DNA of 64,000 nt from Ascaphus truei (lineage: Eukaryota > Chordata > Amphibia > Anura > Ascaphidae), in the NCBI GenBank assembly GCA_036426205.1, contig CM071570.1:48472629-48536628 (forward strand). The letters are read 5' to 3'. Positions 32,790 through 44,114 of the stretch are shown here, piece by piece; within the stretch, counting starts at the first letter, position 1; every line of letters begins with the position of its first letter. The position numbers were made by a program, and so were the translations under genes. The notes under the pieces are model-generated. The model did no database searches. It saw only the letters and a program-made list of their open reading frames with translations, and had not been told where the DNA came from.

Positions 32790-33246
32790 TGTATATAATG
32801 TAATGTTTTCTGTTCATAATATACAGTAGTTAAACAATGTTACTGGCTGATTTCAAAATGCTGAGACTATAATAATATTCTTACACTGGAACCGTCACAT
32901 TCATAAATTCTAACTATATTAAGCTGTGCCCCTCAAAATGTGGCATCAATAATTAACTAGGGTTCGTTGCATTATAACATAGTGAAATTTGGTGCTGAGG
33001 CCCCAGATGGTGTTTTTAAAATTAATTTTATTCTGACTCTATTATTGTGTCATTGTTGAAGATATATAATGGACGTTCCCTGTTTTCTCCTACTTGGCGG
33101 GGCATAAAGATAGTGCCAGATGGTGCTGTCCATTGTTCTTCAAATATGAACAGAAAGTACGCAAAAGCAAAGATTCTTATTACCCAAACTATTCTTGTAC
33201 AAATAATAAAGAACTGTAATGAAGGACCGTCCTGCTATTATTTAAG
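32790..33246. other. AT-rich DNA without genes
   Basis: No gene or element recognised between the LTR element and the hAT relic. Confidence 0.5.
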
Positions 33247-33496
33247 CAGGGGGTGCTCAACTCCAGTCCTCAAGAGCTACAAACAGATCAGGCTTTTAGG
33301 ACATCCCAGCTTCAGCACAGGCGAGTCAGTCAGAGGCTCAGTCGAAGATTGAGCTTCTGATTGAGCCACCTGTGCTGAAACAGGGACTGATTGAGCCACC
33401 TATGCTGAAGCTGAAATATCCTGAACACCTGATCTGTGGTGGGGGGGGGGGGGGGGGGGGGGGTTCTGGCTTGAGGACTGGATTTGAGCACCCCTG
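33247..33496. mobile_element. Non-autonomous hAT element (CAGGGGGTGCTCAA ends)
   Basis: The left end CAGGGGGTGCTCAACTCCAG and the right end GGATTTGAGCACCCCTG are inverted, and the next segment CCTCAAG / CTTGAGGACT is also inverted. Flanks TTTAAG and ATTAAG are a decayed duplication. Inside is a direct repeat of a GATTGAGCCACCT(G/A)TGCTGAA unit (33359-33405) and a run of about 24 G at 33439-33462. Confidence 0.75.
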
Positions 33497-33749
33497 ATTA
33501 AGCACTACTGTGGAAATATAAGGGAAAAAAAACAGTTGCCTTGGCAAACTGCCTATCTAGCCTTTACAGTCATCTGCAGAACTTTAATGGAAGGGTAATG
33601 TGGGAAAATGAAAATATGTCTTGCAGAAGTATATAATTGATAACTAAATGCAGTAAAAGAAAGTGAAGAGAGAGGTCTGAAAAGTACATAGTAGCATTTG
33701 TCACTGTGCTTATTGTTTTATTATTTTTTTACTTGTTCTGTATAATAAA

Positions 33750-34498
33750 TGTAACGGTGTTTCCCCCACCCTATCACAGATAGGGGCCATTACAGGGTGT
33801 GTGGTGCATATACCTGCTGGCAACAGGAGTGCTGAGTTGTCTGCCGATGGTAGTGTGGACACAGGACCAGGCTTCTGGGGTTCATACCCCACATATCTCT
33901 TTAGCAGTGCAGCGCCTCCATCTGCCGTGGACTCCAGGAGCTGATGGTGATCTCCCACGGCAGAACTTATTACCTCTCCTCCCAGTAAGGTCACGCACCA
34001 GGCAGGAGGTATATTGCAAACAGGAACGGGTTTATTACTACACTCTGCAGTAACAGTTACACAGCAGTCTTCTGCCGGATGCAGTCTGTCAGGTCAGCTA
34101 TCACTGAAGATGGTCCCTGGACCGTCACTACAGGCCAAGGGCACCCGCAGCCGTCCTAGCTCTTCCCCACCTCCCTAGCGGAGGCAGAGGTAAGGTACAC
34201 ACTCACTCTCCCCCAAGGGGAAGCGGAAAAGTGTAGGCCCAATATGAAGCCTCTCCAATGTGTGACCTGCCTTCCTCAAGTGGGGGAAGGCACAACTAAC
34301 TTTAGGGCGGTCCTGCCCTTAAGTACAGCCAGAAGGCGGGCACCCCGTTGTCCCAGCTACAACATTATGTCCCCCCCCCTACTGTCACCCAAGTGCAGTG
34401 GGGGGAAAACCCCATACCAACTACCTGATAGTACTGGTACCAGGGTTTACTGCCAGCCCATTGGGCAGAATAGTAGTCAGGGGGATGACCCTCCTACA
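33750..34498 (-). repeat. Solo LTR, 749 bp
   Basis: Starts TGTAACGGTG, ends CTCCTACA, flanked by TAAA on both sides (33746-33749 and 34499-34502). Minus-strand AATAAA near 34031. Its first 450 bp are closely related to the fragment at 46218-46670. Confidence 0.8.
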
Positions 34499-34502
34499 TA
34501 AA

Positions 34503-36040
34503 CAACAGCCACTGAAAAAGTTAATACTTTTATTGGAGCAGGTTTATGCTTTGGAACCTTTAAAAACAACTAAATCTCTGTTTGCAACGGAATTGCAACT
34601 CATTCTGCTAAAGAATTGGGCAGGAAAGATTACACGGACCTCAAGGCCAGATGAGACACGCACATCAGGAAGCATGTATGCAGATAACACAGGGCGGTAC
34701 TGTGTAAGACTAAAAGTGCTTATTCTAAACATTTCCAAAATTACACAAAGTACTGTATCAAGTACATACAAACTGCAAACCGCCCAAGGAAGGGTGTGCT
34801 CCTCTTTCTGCTGAAGTGGTATTTACTTTCCCAGTTGTCCAATTAACCACAATAAAAGACGAATAAGAATATATTTATATTTGGTGCCTTAGCTATTTGG
34901 CTCCCCTATATTCAATATTGAACACCAGCTAGATGTTAAAAGGTGGGTTTCTAAGTAGCTGTGCTTTCATTTTACATCCATTTCTCTTTGAAATAATCCA
35001 GAAATGCTTTATTTCGGGTTGTTGTTTTTTAAAATGGTATTTTTAAATATAAAAATATTAGAAATAGCTGCCATTATTCATTTTAAATGTCTTATATTTA
35101 AACCCTCGTGACTAGAGATGGGTGGTTTTGTTTCTGCGGATTTGGATCCGTCTCGGATCGTCAGGTTTCTTCGGTCCATGTAATAGTCTCAAAAAGGCCA
35201 ATCCGCAATTTCGGATTTGTTTCCTTCAAAGAGCAATTCGTTTCCGGACGGATTTTTAACAATCCGAACATGGATAAAATGAGAGAGCAAGAACCCTTTA
35301 AAATGTAATAAGTGTCGCCAGTTGTGTATATATATCCTCTCAAATGTCCCTCCAAATAAATTAGAGAGACATACCTGTGCTGAAAAAGGAGCACATCTGA
35401 AGTACCTGGCTGGGAGATATGCAAAGTATATTTAAATGATTCCCCTCCCACACTTCCTCAAAGGATTTCTGTATCGTTAATAAGCTTAAGGCATCAACCT
35501 AATGACTAGAATGGTGTCGGACCCAACAGGACTGGAAGCCACAACCACTGCTTTTCTAGGCTGCAGCTCTAGCAGTGCGAGCTAAACCAGCTGCTGGCTA
35601 ATATAAATGTCACATCCTATGTTTGATCTGCTCATTGCTCACACGTATTAACTAACTGAGTTAACAAGTTATCCATTTATTAAGAGACAGAATGAAATGA
35701 ATAATACTAGAAAACGTAATTATAAAAGTACAAGACCTGAGGGTGATCAAACCACAATATGTGCTTGTCTTCGTAGTGAGACCTAGTACTTTGTAATTTA
35801 AGCAAAATGATAAGCAATGAACGAATCCTGTATATTTATTTTTGCAGAAAAAGTCTCCTGACTTTTGGTTTGATCAAGCAGATTGAAAATTGAAAATGCA
35901 TTAAATCACAGAATGACTTCTTCAGAGGTGCAGTCACCCTGCAAGAGACCCTATCTGCTTAAATAGATAGGTATACAACAAAAGACAGGGGTGCCCAATG
36001 CTACATCCAATTGACAGCTAAACAGAGGTGATATACTGCC
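34503..36040. other. Intergenic DNA, no supported gene
   Basis: AT-rich. A segment at 35113-35280 with repeated GGAT(T/C)CG and ATCCG motifs beside AGAGATGGG looks like an amphibian miniature element, but its ends were not resolved. No coding sequence recognised. Confidence 0.4.
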
Positions 36041-36043
36041 TGT

Positions 36044-36078
36044 CACTTGATAAAGACCTTACGGTCGAAACGTTGTGT
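36044..36078 (+). ncRNA. Hammerhead-ribozyme-like motif H6
   Basis: CAC, UUGAUAA, A, a hairpin GACC-UUAC-GGUC, GAAACGUU, GUG. Stem II is perfect; stem I is CAC/GUG. Positions 3 and 8 are U and A as in H1 and H3. It lies about 300 bp upstream of the PLE endonuclease at 36353 on the same strand. Confidence 0.55.
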
Positions 36079-36190
36079 GGCACAATATATTTTTCTATTC
36101 AGCAAATCCATAGTGCGTTGGATCTCCTTTTCAGCACATCCAATTGACAAAACATAAGTATAACGTTTAAATACTTCAATAATATATAGT

Positions 36191-36424
36191 CTCCCTTCTA
36201 TCTGCACTGCACTGATCTAGTAGATCTTTAAGATTTTGCCCCCTCTGAGCAAGATGATCCAGAGAGGATAACGATCTTGACAAAATATACTACAGCTAGT
36301 AAGTTTCTAAGGCAGAGCATTTTGAGATAGTACTTTAAAGGAGACGTGTAAATTGCAACTGAGATTTGCGTACCAGAGGGGGCAAAATCTTAAAGATCTA
36401 CTGATCAGTGCAGATAGAAGGGAG
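36191..36424. repeat. Inverted repeat at the 5' boundary of a PLE
   Basis: The arm 36191-36247 is the near-perfect reverse complement of 36374-36424 (shared AGATCTTTAAGATTTTGCCC and CTCCCTTCTATCTG; the left arm has a 5-base GCACT duplication), with a 126-bp spacer. The right arm lies inside the endonuclease linker coding sequence, so a piece of the element was copied in inverted orientation upstream of itself. Confidence 0.9.
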
Positions 36425-36913
36425 GCCTATACTGTACCCCATTTTCTAGATAATCCGAAACCAGGGTGTTATCGGTGCTGCAACTGTTCAGTGTTCAATA
36501 GCCTCATTACAGGTTCTGAATTCACCCACCCTAGGAGTGGGAGGAAATATAAAATCAAAGGAAGGATCACATGCACCACGATGTCTGTCATATATAAGAT
36601 CACATGCCCATATGACTTATGTTATATTGGCAAGACGAAACGTATGCTTAAAATAAGATATATTGAGCATAAAAGTAAGATTAATAATGCAACGGAGGAG
36701 ACGGAATTGATTAAACACTGCAGAGAGTTCAGACATTCAGTGACTTCACTCAGAGTAATGGGTATAGAACAGGTAAAAAACAACATGAAAGGGTTGGATA
36801 AAGATATATTTTTATTACAACGTGAAGCATATTGGATATTCACGTTGGATACGGTTTATCCAGAAGGGTTAAATGATAATCTATCCTTAGGTTGTTTTCT
36901 TACTGAGAGATGA
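36353..36913 (+). pseudogene. Penelope endonuclease module, uninterrupted
   Basis: A 186-codon open frame with, in order, the linker LRFAYQRGQNLKDLL, zinc cluster CYRCCNC...F...ITC, SVIYKITC and LCYIGKTKR (GIY and YIG elements), RYIEHK, HCREFRH, LRVMGIEQ, and QREAYWIFTLDT with the conserved glutamate, ending near a natural C-terminus (LGCFLTER). This is the complete EN module of a Penelope-like polyprotein; the reverse transcriptase that should precede it is absent, replaced at about 36350 by the inverted repeat junction. It is the best-preserved EN in the window and might fold, but it has no start context of its own, so I treat it as a truncated pseudogene. Confidence 0.85.
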
Positions 36914-37567
36914 TTCTTTACCTGCTGCTGCTGCTGGAGTTCTCTGATCAGTGTTCTGGTTTGTATGTTTTTCTAATATGGGATTTGTAATATCATACAC
37001 ACTTCTGGAGTTTTTTTAAGTATTTTAAAATAAAAATACAGATTTTAATTTTAATGGGGTTAAGCACAGGGTACCTGTGTCTTCTGAATAATTCAAATGG
37101 CTGAAATAGGCATTTTCTTAGCTTCTTTTTTGTATACTGACAAATCCTCATAGACAATGAACTACAGAGAACCCGATGACGTCACACTTAGATGAATGTG
37201 TATGGAGCAATGGAGGATAAGCACCACCCCATGCCTAGAGGATAAGCACTGCCCTACATCTGGAATGAGTGTGGAAAAGGCATACATCATTAGAATGGCA
37301 AAACGGAGCACTGAGGAGGCGGGACAACATGTGATGATGTCACAAGCATTGCGAGAGTTGGAAGATTACAGACACCCACTAAGGACGTCACGACGTCGAG
37401 GGATTGGAGGAAAGAGAGGGAGGAACAAATGAGGCTGAAGAGTTGCTCTATACATCATTTGAAAGGGACGCAGAAGGCAATTTACATCAATCAGGGACAA
37501 TTAAGGACAATGCGGTGGGGTCTACTTATAGAACTTTTTATGTGTTGTTTGTTCGTTATGCCATTTA

Positions 37568-37600
37568 CCTTTGAGAAAGGCCCTTGTGGCTGAACCGTCA
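37568..37600 (+). ncRNA. Degenerate hammerhead-like motif H7
   Basis: UUUGAGAA, A, hairpin GGCC-CUUGU-GGCU, GAACCGUC. It has the same layout as H6 but with GAAA changed to GAAC. It lies about 650 bp downstream of the EN frame on the same strand, so the PLE at 36353 is bracketed by two such motifs. Confidence 0.35.
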
Positions 37601-37744
37601 GATCATTGGCTGAATAAATTTTCTAAGCAGAAATCCACAGTGCTCAGCTTTTTTCCTTTCCTATGCCTTGAGTCTCCATTAAATCATTTTTTTTGCATCA
37701 GTGGATCCTCTCCTTGCTCCTTTTGGCTGTGCACTACTTTTACT

Positions 37745-38843
37745 TCACAACTTGGATGCTGTATTCTTAACCAACACCCCCTTCCACAAATTGATCCTAG
37801 CAAAATGGAGAAACTAAATTCACCAATCAATCTATATGATGCCACCTTCGCTATTAAGAAACTTAAATTATCCAAATCCCAGGGACCCGATGGGTTTAGT
37901 AATAAATAATACAAAACTTTTAGGGAATTGTTAGCCCCTCACCTGAACCAACCTATTTAATGAAAGTATGAAGCAGGCCCAACATTTAGCAGAATCCCAT
38001 TAGGCCACCATAGTAACAATTCCAAAAGAAGGGAAGAGTCACTCTCCTTGTTCTAATTTTAGGCTGATCTTTTTAATCAATCAGGATGCAAAATTATATA
38101 CCAAAATATTGACTAACCGTCTAATTGCAATTCTTCCTCAACTAATTCATCCAGACCAGTTGGCGTTTGTGCCAACAAGGCAAGCACTGGATAACCCCAG
38201 AAGGAACATTTATCTTATACAGTATGGATGTTCCCACTATATACCATCAGTTGTTCTCTCACTTGATGCTGAGAAGCTTTTGATTGATTAAACTGTCAAT
38301 ACTTGTTTTCGAAGCTGAGGGCACTTGGTTTGGGTTTCATTAACACAGTTTCTATGCTATATGTCAACCCCAAAGCCATAATGAATGCTGTGCACCTTTT
38401 TTCAGACCCTTTAATCCTATCCAAGGATACAAGACAGGGATACCTACTGTCCCCTATGCTCTTTGCCTTTGCAGTGGAACCCCTTGCAATAAACATTAGA
38501 AACAGTACTGACATATCTGGAATTACAATGGGATCTTTAGCGTAGAAAACTGAGCTATTTGTAGATGATATTCTTCTCACTCTCACCCTCACCAACCCCC
38601 TAATTTCCTTTCCAATTTTAGAAACTCGCTTAAATTGTCTTATTTTTCTATCTCACGTCAAAATTAATACTGCTAAATCAGAGTCCATGACCATTGGCAT
38701 CCCAAAACAAACGCAGGAGTTTCTTAAAACCACATTTTCCTATAAGTGGCAGGAATGTTATATTATGTACTTAACATCAAAATAATTAAAAATCCAGCAA
38801 ATTTATTCAAAGAAAATGATCTCTCTACCTTTAATTCTCAGAA
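37745..38843 (+). pseudogene. L1 ORF2 reverse transcriptase, piece 1
   Basis: Shows KLKLSKSQGPDGFSNK (RT motif 0/1), LTNRLIAILPQLIHPDQLAFV, VVLSLDAEK, TRQGYLLSPMLFAFAVEPLA and LFVDDILLTLT, where the normal FADD catalytic box reads FVDD with both aspartates kept. It ends at KENDLSTFNSQK, where the PLE insertion begins. Several stops and frameshifts. Confidence 0.85.
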
Positions 38844-40180
38844 AAGAGTGTATCTAGAGAGGTACACAGAATAGAGTCCCTTTGTAGGCGCACCGCAGAC
38901 CGTTATGGAATAAATGTGGTCAGGGGGAAAGATATTTAGCAAAATAATAAATATTTTAATCAAATTTGTGATTGTGCAGTAAAAATAGCAAATAATGAAA
39001 AACTAGTATTTACTATATTAAAAGACACTAGTTATGTCACAACGGTAGGTCCAGAGGGACTACTCTGGGCCCATCAGCAGGTGTAGCTTATGTCAATTCA
39101 CTGCGGTGCCTTGGACATTCAGCATACCTCAAAAGTATATCAAGGTATATCAAGGTATATCCTTAAATGGATGTTAGCCACTCAGACGTGACATCTGGTG
39201 GTGCTGAGATGTATTACACCCTATGCCTTGAGCTTAATTCTTCTATGCCTCTGTGTTTTGCTGTTACCACTAGCAGTGTGTGGTCCTGCGGGTAGATGCA
39301 CCGTTTGAATCGGCCATGCATATAGATATAGTAGATGGAGGGTCCCTAGCTGTTCAGTGTGGCTGGCTGGGTGAGTATTACTCTGGTGCGGATGTAGATA
39401 TATCCTGATGGTATGTTGCTACCTCGCTATAATCATATGTATAGTATTTCAGCAGTGATGGGGTTAATACCCACTATACATATGGAGATGTTGCTCTGCG
39501 CGTTTTAGTTGGGCGCGCAGGAGTGCTGTAATTACTTGTTTGTAAGTTTGAAAGTGTCTGCGTTCAATTCAGTTGAAAACTTTCAGTATCGCCCCTTGCG
39601 CCCCTTAATTTTTGCCCCGTGGACCCCGTGTATATATACTTGAATGTCGGGGAGTACACAGATGGCGTTATTGTATCCTGCGCTCTTCTGAATGTGCCTA
39701 CAGTGTATGTATCTAGTTCCACAGAGTATTACTCTGTTTACTTAGCAGACCTGAAAGTTTATTATCAGTGTTGTCATTCTTGTATTGATATGACAAAACT
39801 CTCAGTCTCCGCATTTGTATGCTCTGTATTGTTTTATTCAGATCAGTGATTCCTGCAGAGACACGTAGTAGCGGGAGGGAGTCCCACAATGTGATGGCTT
39901 ATCAGGTCATTTTGTTACACATTCTGAGATCCGAGGTACATTGAGGCTAATATTTGGGCAGATATTCAGTTAGTGATTTAAGTGAGTGTATATAGGTTAG
40001 TAGCACAGCCCTGCTAAACACAGAGCTAAACACCTCTTTAGCTGGGTGTATCAAAACAGAGGTCCATAAAGTGAATTGAAGGCTGGTAGTAAAGCGTTGT
40101 AATGAGACAGTGAAGACATAGAGCTATGTTCTTAACTGCTGTAGAAATATTTTAATCAAATAAATATCGGCAGAGACCCG

Positions 40181-40221
40181 ACATGCTGCATGTTTCGTCG
40201 CTTACTTGCGACTTCTTCCGG
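40181..40221 (-). ncRNA. Hammerhead-ribozyme-like motif H8
   Basis: Minus strand CCGGAAGAA, hairpin GUCGC-AAGUAA-GCGAC, GAAACAUGCAGC: the same sequence as H2 at 19211-19251, in the homologous place relative to the PLE tail. Confidence 0.45.
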
Positions 40222-40442
40222 GGTGGGAGTATCTGCGTCTCCTGTTCCTGTTTTATACCCGGTGGTTGTCATAGTGACCATGGGACGCGTGTGTTGCCGA
40301 GTTAGAGCTGGTGGTGCATAGGTACTGCACCCAAATGCTATACTTAGAAAAAATAGTTTAAAAACTCTGACCAGAATTCTGATGTGCATTGTACTTGTAT
40401 TTCCACAATAAAAAGTGATATGTGTTAACAGTCTCTATTTAA

Positions 40443-40828
40443 TCATAGAAAAGAAGTGAAAGCAAAACCTTCGTTAATACCAGATGGACATTGTGTGTTA
40501 AGTAAATATATCCATCTGGATTCACGTTGCAGAAGTTTCTTGTCCCAATCACCTCTGCGGATACTTGGGGGTATATGGTCTATCCCTTGAAATGTCAAAG
40601 TGTTGGTATTCCCTGCGTGGTGTTCTCTCACATGGCGGGAAATAGGGGTGTCTAGAGAGTTTCGTATGGAGCCAATATGCTCCAACACTCGTTTTCTTAG
40701 TTCCCTTTTTGTTTTTCCGACATATTTTTTACCACATATGCATGTGGCGAGATAGATTATTCCTGTACTTTTGCAATTTATGAATTGTTTTATTTTGTAG
40801 GATTTAGTGTCTCCCATGTTCTCTACAG
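40443..40828 (-). pseudogene. Penelope endonuclease domain (5'-truncated)
   Basis: The open minus-strand frame includes KIKQFINCKS, GIIYLATCICGKKYVGKTKR (GIY and YIG elements), RKRVLEHIG, LQRESRWIYLL with the conserved glutamate, and a C-terminus GINEGFAF. The zinc cluster upstream is missing. The first dozen codons of the open frame extend into antisense L1 sequence and do not belong to the PLE. Confidence 0.85.
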
Positions 40829-41232
40829 ACAGATCTATCATCCAGGAATAAATGCGAGAAATCATGGCTAGGATGTATTACCACGATTAAAATTAATATT
40901 CTTCCTCAAATTTTATATTATTTCCAAACTCTCCCAATACCGCAAAATAACTTAAAAAAATGTTAGGGTACAATGAACAAATTTGTGTGGATGGGGAAAA
41001 AAATCAAGAAGCTCAGCCACTGTTCTTCAGAGACCCACCACCCGAGGTGGTTTTAGCCATACCTGATTTTTTTTATTGTTATGTGGCAGCCAAGCTCTCA
41101 CAACTGATAACTTGACATAATACCAGAGGACCTAGGAGATGGGAAGATATTGAGAGCTCACATCTGTCCATTCAAAACCTGTTATGGATCAAGAAAAATC
41201 CAGACCCCATACAATTCAGAATATACCTGTTA
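40829..41232 (+). pseudogene. L1 ORF2, piece 2
   Basis: Resumes with TDLSSRNKCEKSWLG, TTIKINILPQILYYFQTLP, then NKFVWMGK, matching DLEQWEGYQISWIG...NILPRLLYYFQTLP of the full-length L1 residue for residue. Interrupted again at 41233. Confidence 0.85.
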
Positions 41233-41582
41233 GAGACATGTGTAGAGGTACACACAGAGAGACAGTTTGGGCGAAATTAAAACAATGTCCTTTTAAACAA
41301 TGCACAACATACAAAAATAAACACATAAACAAATAACCTATCCCTGTGTAAGGGCTAAATCATTTCCCCAGTCCTTATTTGCAAGGCTGGGAGGAAGCTA
41401 ATAAATAGAAAAAACAAATAAGTGCGCACTAAAATATATACTTAATACAAAGTGTTAATTGTGATGTCAATTTAAATCAAAAAAACACACCCCACCATGT
41501 GGAAAAGGTAAATAAATATATACCAATGTAGATGAGCGTCTGCTGCTGTGTAAAGGGTAGCCCAAGACCCTAGAATCTAGTA

Positions 41583-41721
41583 ACAAAAAAACAAACAAAG
41601 CGCACAACACTCATCGTGAAAAATGTAATAAACTATGTTTATGTATAAGGTGTTTCAAGGTTATGCATACATCAAGGTAGATTAATCAAGCATAGAGCCA
41701 CAGAGTGGCAGTTACCAGCGT
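41583..41721. repeat. Left arm of a 139-bp inverted repeat
   Basis: The reverse complement of 42202-42342 with only a few differences, separated by about 480 bp. Shared landmarks are CAAACAAAGCGCACAACACT and GAGCCACAGAGTGGCAGTTA. Confidence 0.9.
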
Positions 41722-42160
41722 CTGCAACCAGGAACCACCAGAGCTTCACTCTCCTTTCCACCTACAGGTAGGTGAAATGCCAGATAATTGATGACTCTGC
41801 CACAGTCTCAATGTCCTGTTAATAGCGTCAATGCGCTTAGTGGATCCTGGGGAGTGGTTGTCCTTTGCTCGCAAGTAGTACACAGGTTCCTCTGCAGACT
41901 TCACTGTGTTTCCCGATCAGTCAGGCAGCGTGACGGCGTGGTCCCGCGGGCCCTTCTGTGACGTCAGAGCGCCCACTCTGCTTTGAGTAACAGCGTCTGC
42001 CAATAATGATTCAGACCTCACTTGGCAACCACAGAGGCAGGCAACAGCGCGGCACATGCGCAGAAGAGGAAATCAACTCGGTGTTCAGCAAACCGTTTGA
42101 CAACAATAAAATACACCTTGGAACATGAATAATAAAAATATATAGGTTGAATGGTATCTC

Positions 42161-42204
42161 TCCTACGCGGCGTTTCGTAGCTCAACAGGCCACTTCTTCA
42201 TACG
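42161..42204 (-). ncRNA. Hammerhead-ribozyme-like motif H9
   Basis: Minus strand AUGAAGAA, hairpin GUGGC-CUGUUGA-GCUAC (one G-U pair), GAAACGCC, GCGUAGGA. G5, A6, G8 and A9 of the hammerhead box are kept; position 3 is A. It abuts the inner edge of the right inverted-repeat arm. Confidence 0.5.
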
Positions 42205-42342
42205 CTGGTAACTGCCACTCTGTGGCTCTATGCTTGATTAATCTACCTTGATGTACGCATAACCTTGAAACACCTTTTATATAAACATAGTTTATTACAT
42301 TTTTCATGATGAGTGTTGTGCGCTTTGTTTGTTTTTTTGTTT
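42202..42342. repeat. Right arm of the 139-bp inverted repeat
   Basis: Partner of 41583-41721. The two arms could form a long hairpin with a loop of about 480 bases. Confidence 0.9.
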
Positions 42343-42712
42343 GGGAGGAAAAGCCCCTTACTAGCCTATCACTCCAAAGTCTCAAGAGGTACCTCAAAGC
42401 AGGTGGCCATTCAGGTCAGTCTCTGGTACTGGGTCTGGATCGGTGTTCGTTAAGGGGCCAGCCTTTGGTAGATTCCTGGGTTTTCTGCACCCTGGAAGAG
42501 AGGTCTGTTCCCTTGGTGTCTTGAAATCAGCACACAGTCATCCTGTGGGCTCAAGCGTCTCTTCGTCTGTTCACAGCAGGAGGCTTTTACACTGGTCTGA
42601 TTAACCAGGTTGAGACTGGTTAATTGTCATTAGCTGTAATTATCAGCTGCCTGCTGGATTCCTCAGACCACTGAGGCTTTCTAGTGAAGTCTCATTGAGA
42701 CAGAGTTAATTC

Positions 42713-43354
42713 CCTGTTACAATACTCACTATCAATAATTCCCTACATATATGGGATAAATGGAAGACAAAAGCAAACCTACAAATTACCCCTCAACATT
42801 AACGTCCCGACTGAGCAACCCAGACTTTCCCAATGGTTGTATTCCAGTAAACTAGGAGACAGGCATCACCAAACTATTCCATATATGTGGAAAGGAGAAA
42901 CTAAAACTATTCTCTAATCTCCACAAACAATTAAACCTGGCCAATATTGAATTTTATCACTATCTGCACATTCAGCACTATATAACTTCCATAGGTCCCC
43001 TAGACGATGCAATGACCTCAAACACATGATTCAAATACTTACAGTACGTAAATAATATTCCCATAAAAAAGTATGATCTCAATTTTATGTAATATCCTAC
43101 AATAGCCATAGTCAGAATCTAAAGCTCCACATATGTTGAAATGGGAACAAGAGATAGGACTTTAATTACCAGTAGAGACATGGCACTCAATATCTGTAAA
43201 GAAATCCAAACTTTCCATATGTACAAATATTAAAGAAAACATTTATACGATTTTATTTAGGTGGTACCTAGTTCCTGAGAGATTACATAACATGTTTCTT
43301 GAGGTGTCCAGCACATGCTGGAGGAAATGTAGAGAAATAAGCTCCATGTTATAG
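42713..43354 (+). pseudogene. L1 ORF2 C-terminal part, piece 3
   Basis: Contains a LTINNSLHIWDKWK segment and later IYTILFRWYLVPERLHNMF, aligning with IYKILYHWYLTPVRLSQIY of the full-length L1. It ends in the ATGTTATAG duplication at 43346-43354. Confidence 0.75.
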
Positions 43355-43363
43355 TACATGGTA

Positions 43364-44112
43364 TTGTGAGTGATAGTGATTATAAGGCGCTAACAACTTA
43401 AATAATAGTGATATTTTACAGGTTAATAGTGCAATAAACAATAAATAAGTGCTCAATATAAATCCCTGCTCAAACCCTCTGGTAGAACCTGTTTCCCGGG
43501 TTCCAAATAGAATGATATGTTTCAGACAGTCCAGGAGGAGCAAAATATGGGGAAAAACTGTGCCAAAATTAAAATCGCATTTTTCACATATATAGTGACT
43601 CTAGGGGGTACTCCGCCGTTCTCACCACCTCCTCTCTGGCTCTGGGTCTCCTCCATCTGCAACCTGGGACTCTGAACTCCGTGTCTCCTCCGGTGCGTGT
43701 GACGTCACTGCTCAGTGGATGGTGCAGCTACGGATCCCTCAATGATTTCATATGAAACATCATTTTTTAATTTTGGCACAGTGTAAGTGCACATTTTATA
43801 TGCCTAATACCTTTTATAAAGTCAATTCAAAGACAGATCGCGCTATGTAGTTCTGTTTCTTCCCCTGCATGTGTATCTACCATTCTGACGAGACGAGCCT
43901 GGAGGGAGTCACACAGTATTCAGCATTCACCTGGGGTGGCAGCCCAATCTGCCAACTGCTTATATACCAAGTAACATCTTGTGAGTAGAATAACCAGTAG
44001 AGCCAAGACACTGACATCATATTGGATTTTAGTCTCAACGTCTGCACTTAAATTTGCACTGTTTTTTGTTTCCTTTTTCCCCATATTTTGCTCCTCCTGG
44101 ACTGTCTGAAAC
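43364..44112. mobile_element. Inner 749-bp insertion with 13-bp duplication
   Basis: Bounded by ATAGTACATGGTA at 43351-43363 and 44113-44125. Near its ends lies a perfect 41-bp inverted repeat (43517-43557 and 44074-44114). It carries a TGACGTCA octamer at 43700-43707 in a pyrimidine-rich CTCC segment. It resembles PLE terminal regions in composition; no genes. Confidence 0.6.
43517..43557. repeat. Left arm of a perfect 41-bp inverted repeat
   Basis: Starts ATGTTTCAGACAGTCCAGG; its exact reverse complement is at 44074-44114. Confidence 0.95.
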
Positions 44113-44114
44113 AT
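44074..44114. repeat. Right arm of a perfect 41-bp inverted repeat
   Basis: Exact reverse complement of 43517-43557. It ends where the 13-bp direct repeat of the insertion begins. Confidence 0.95.

Larger units (their letters stand above)
38844..40828 (-). mobile_element. Penelope-like element inserted in L1 copy 2
   Basis: Minus strand order: EN domain (40828-40443), 220 bp, hammerhead-like motif (40221-40181), then a 1.3 kb tail ending near 38846 in the GAGGTACACAG sequence shared with 17361. L1 coding resumes exactly in register at 40829. No clear long target duplication. Confidence 0.8.
41233..42712 (-). mobile_element. PLE-type insertion in L1 copy 2 with long inverted repeats
   Basis: Bounded by CCTGTTA at 41226-41232 and 42713-42719 (7-bp duplication). 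It begins with AGAGGTACACACAG, like the tails at 17361 and 38846. It contains 139-bp inverted arms (41583-41721 and 42202-42342), a hammerhead-like motif (42161-42204, minus) and a TGACGTCA octamer (41959-41966). No endonuclease coding remains. Confidence 0.65.

Noticed and set aside
33439..33462. Run of about 24 G as a quadruplex regulatory element
   Set aside because: A homopolymer within an hAT relic, possibly with length error from sequencing; no gene nearby for it to regulate.
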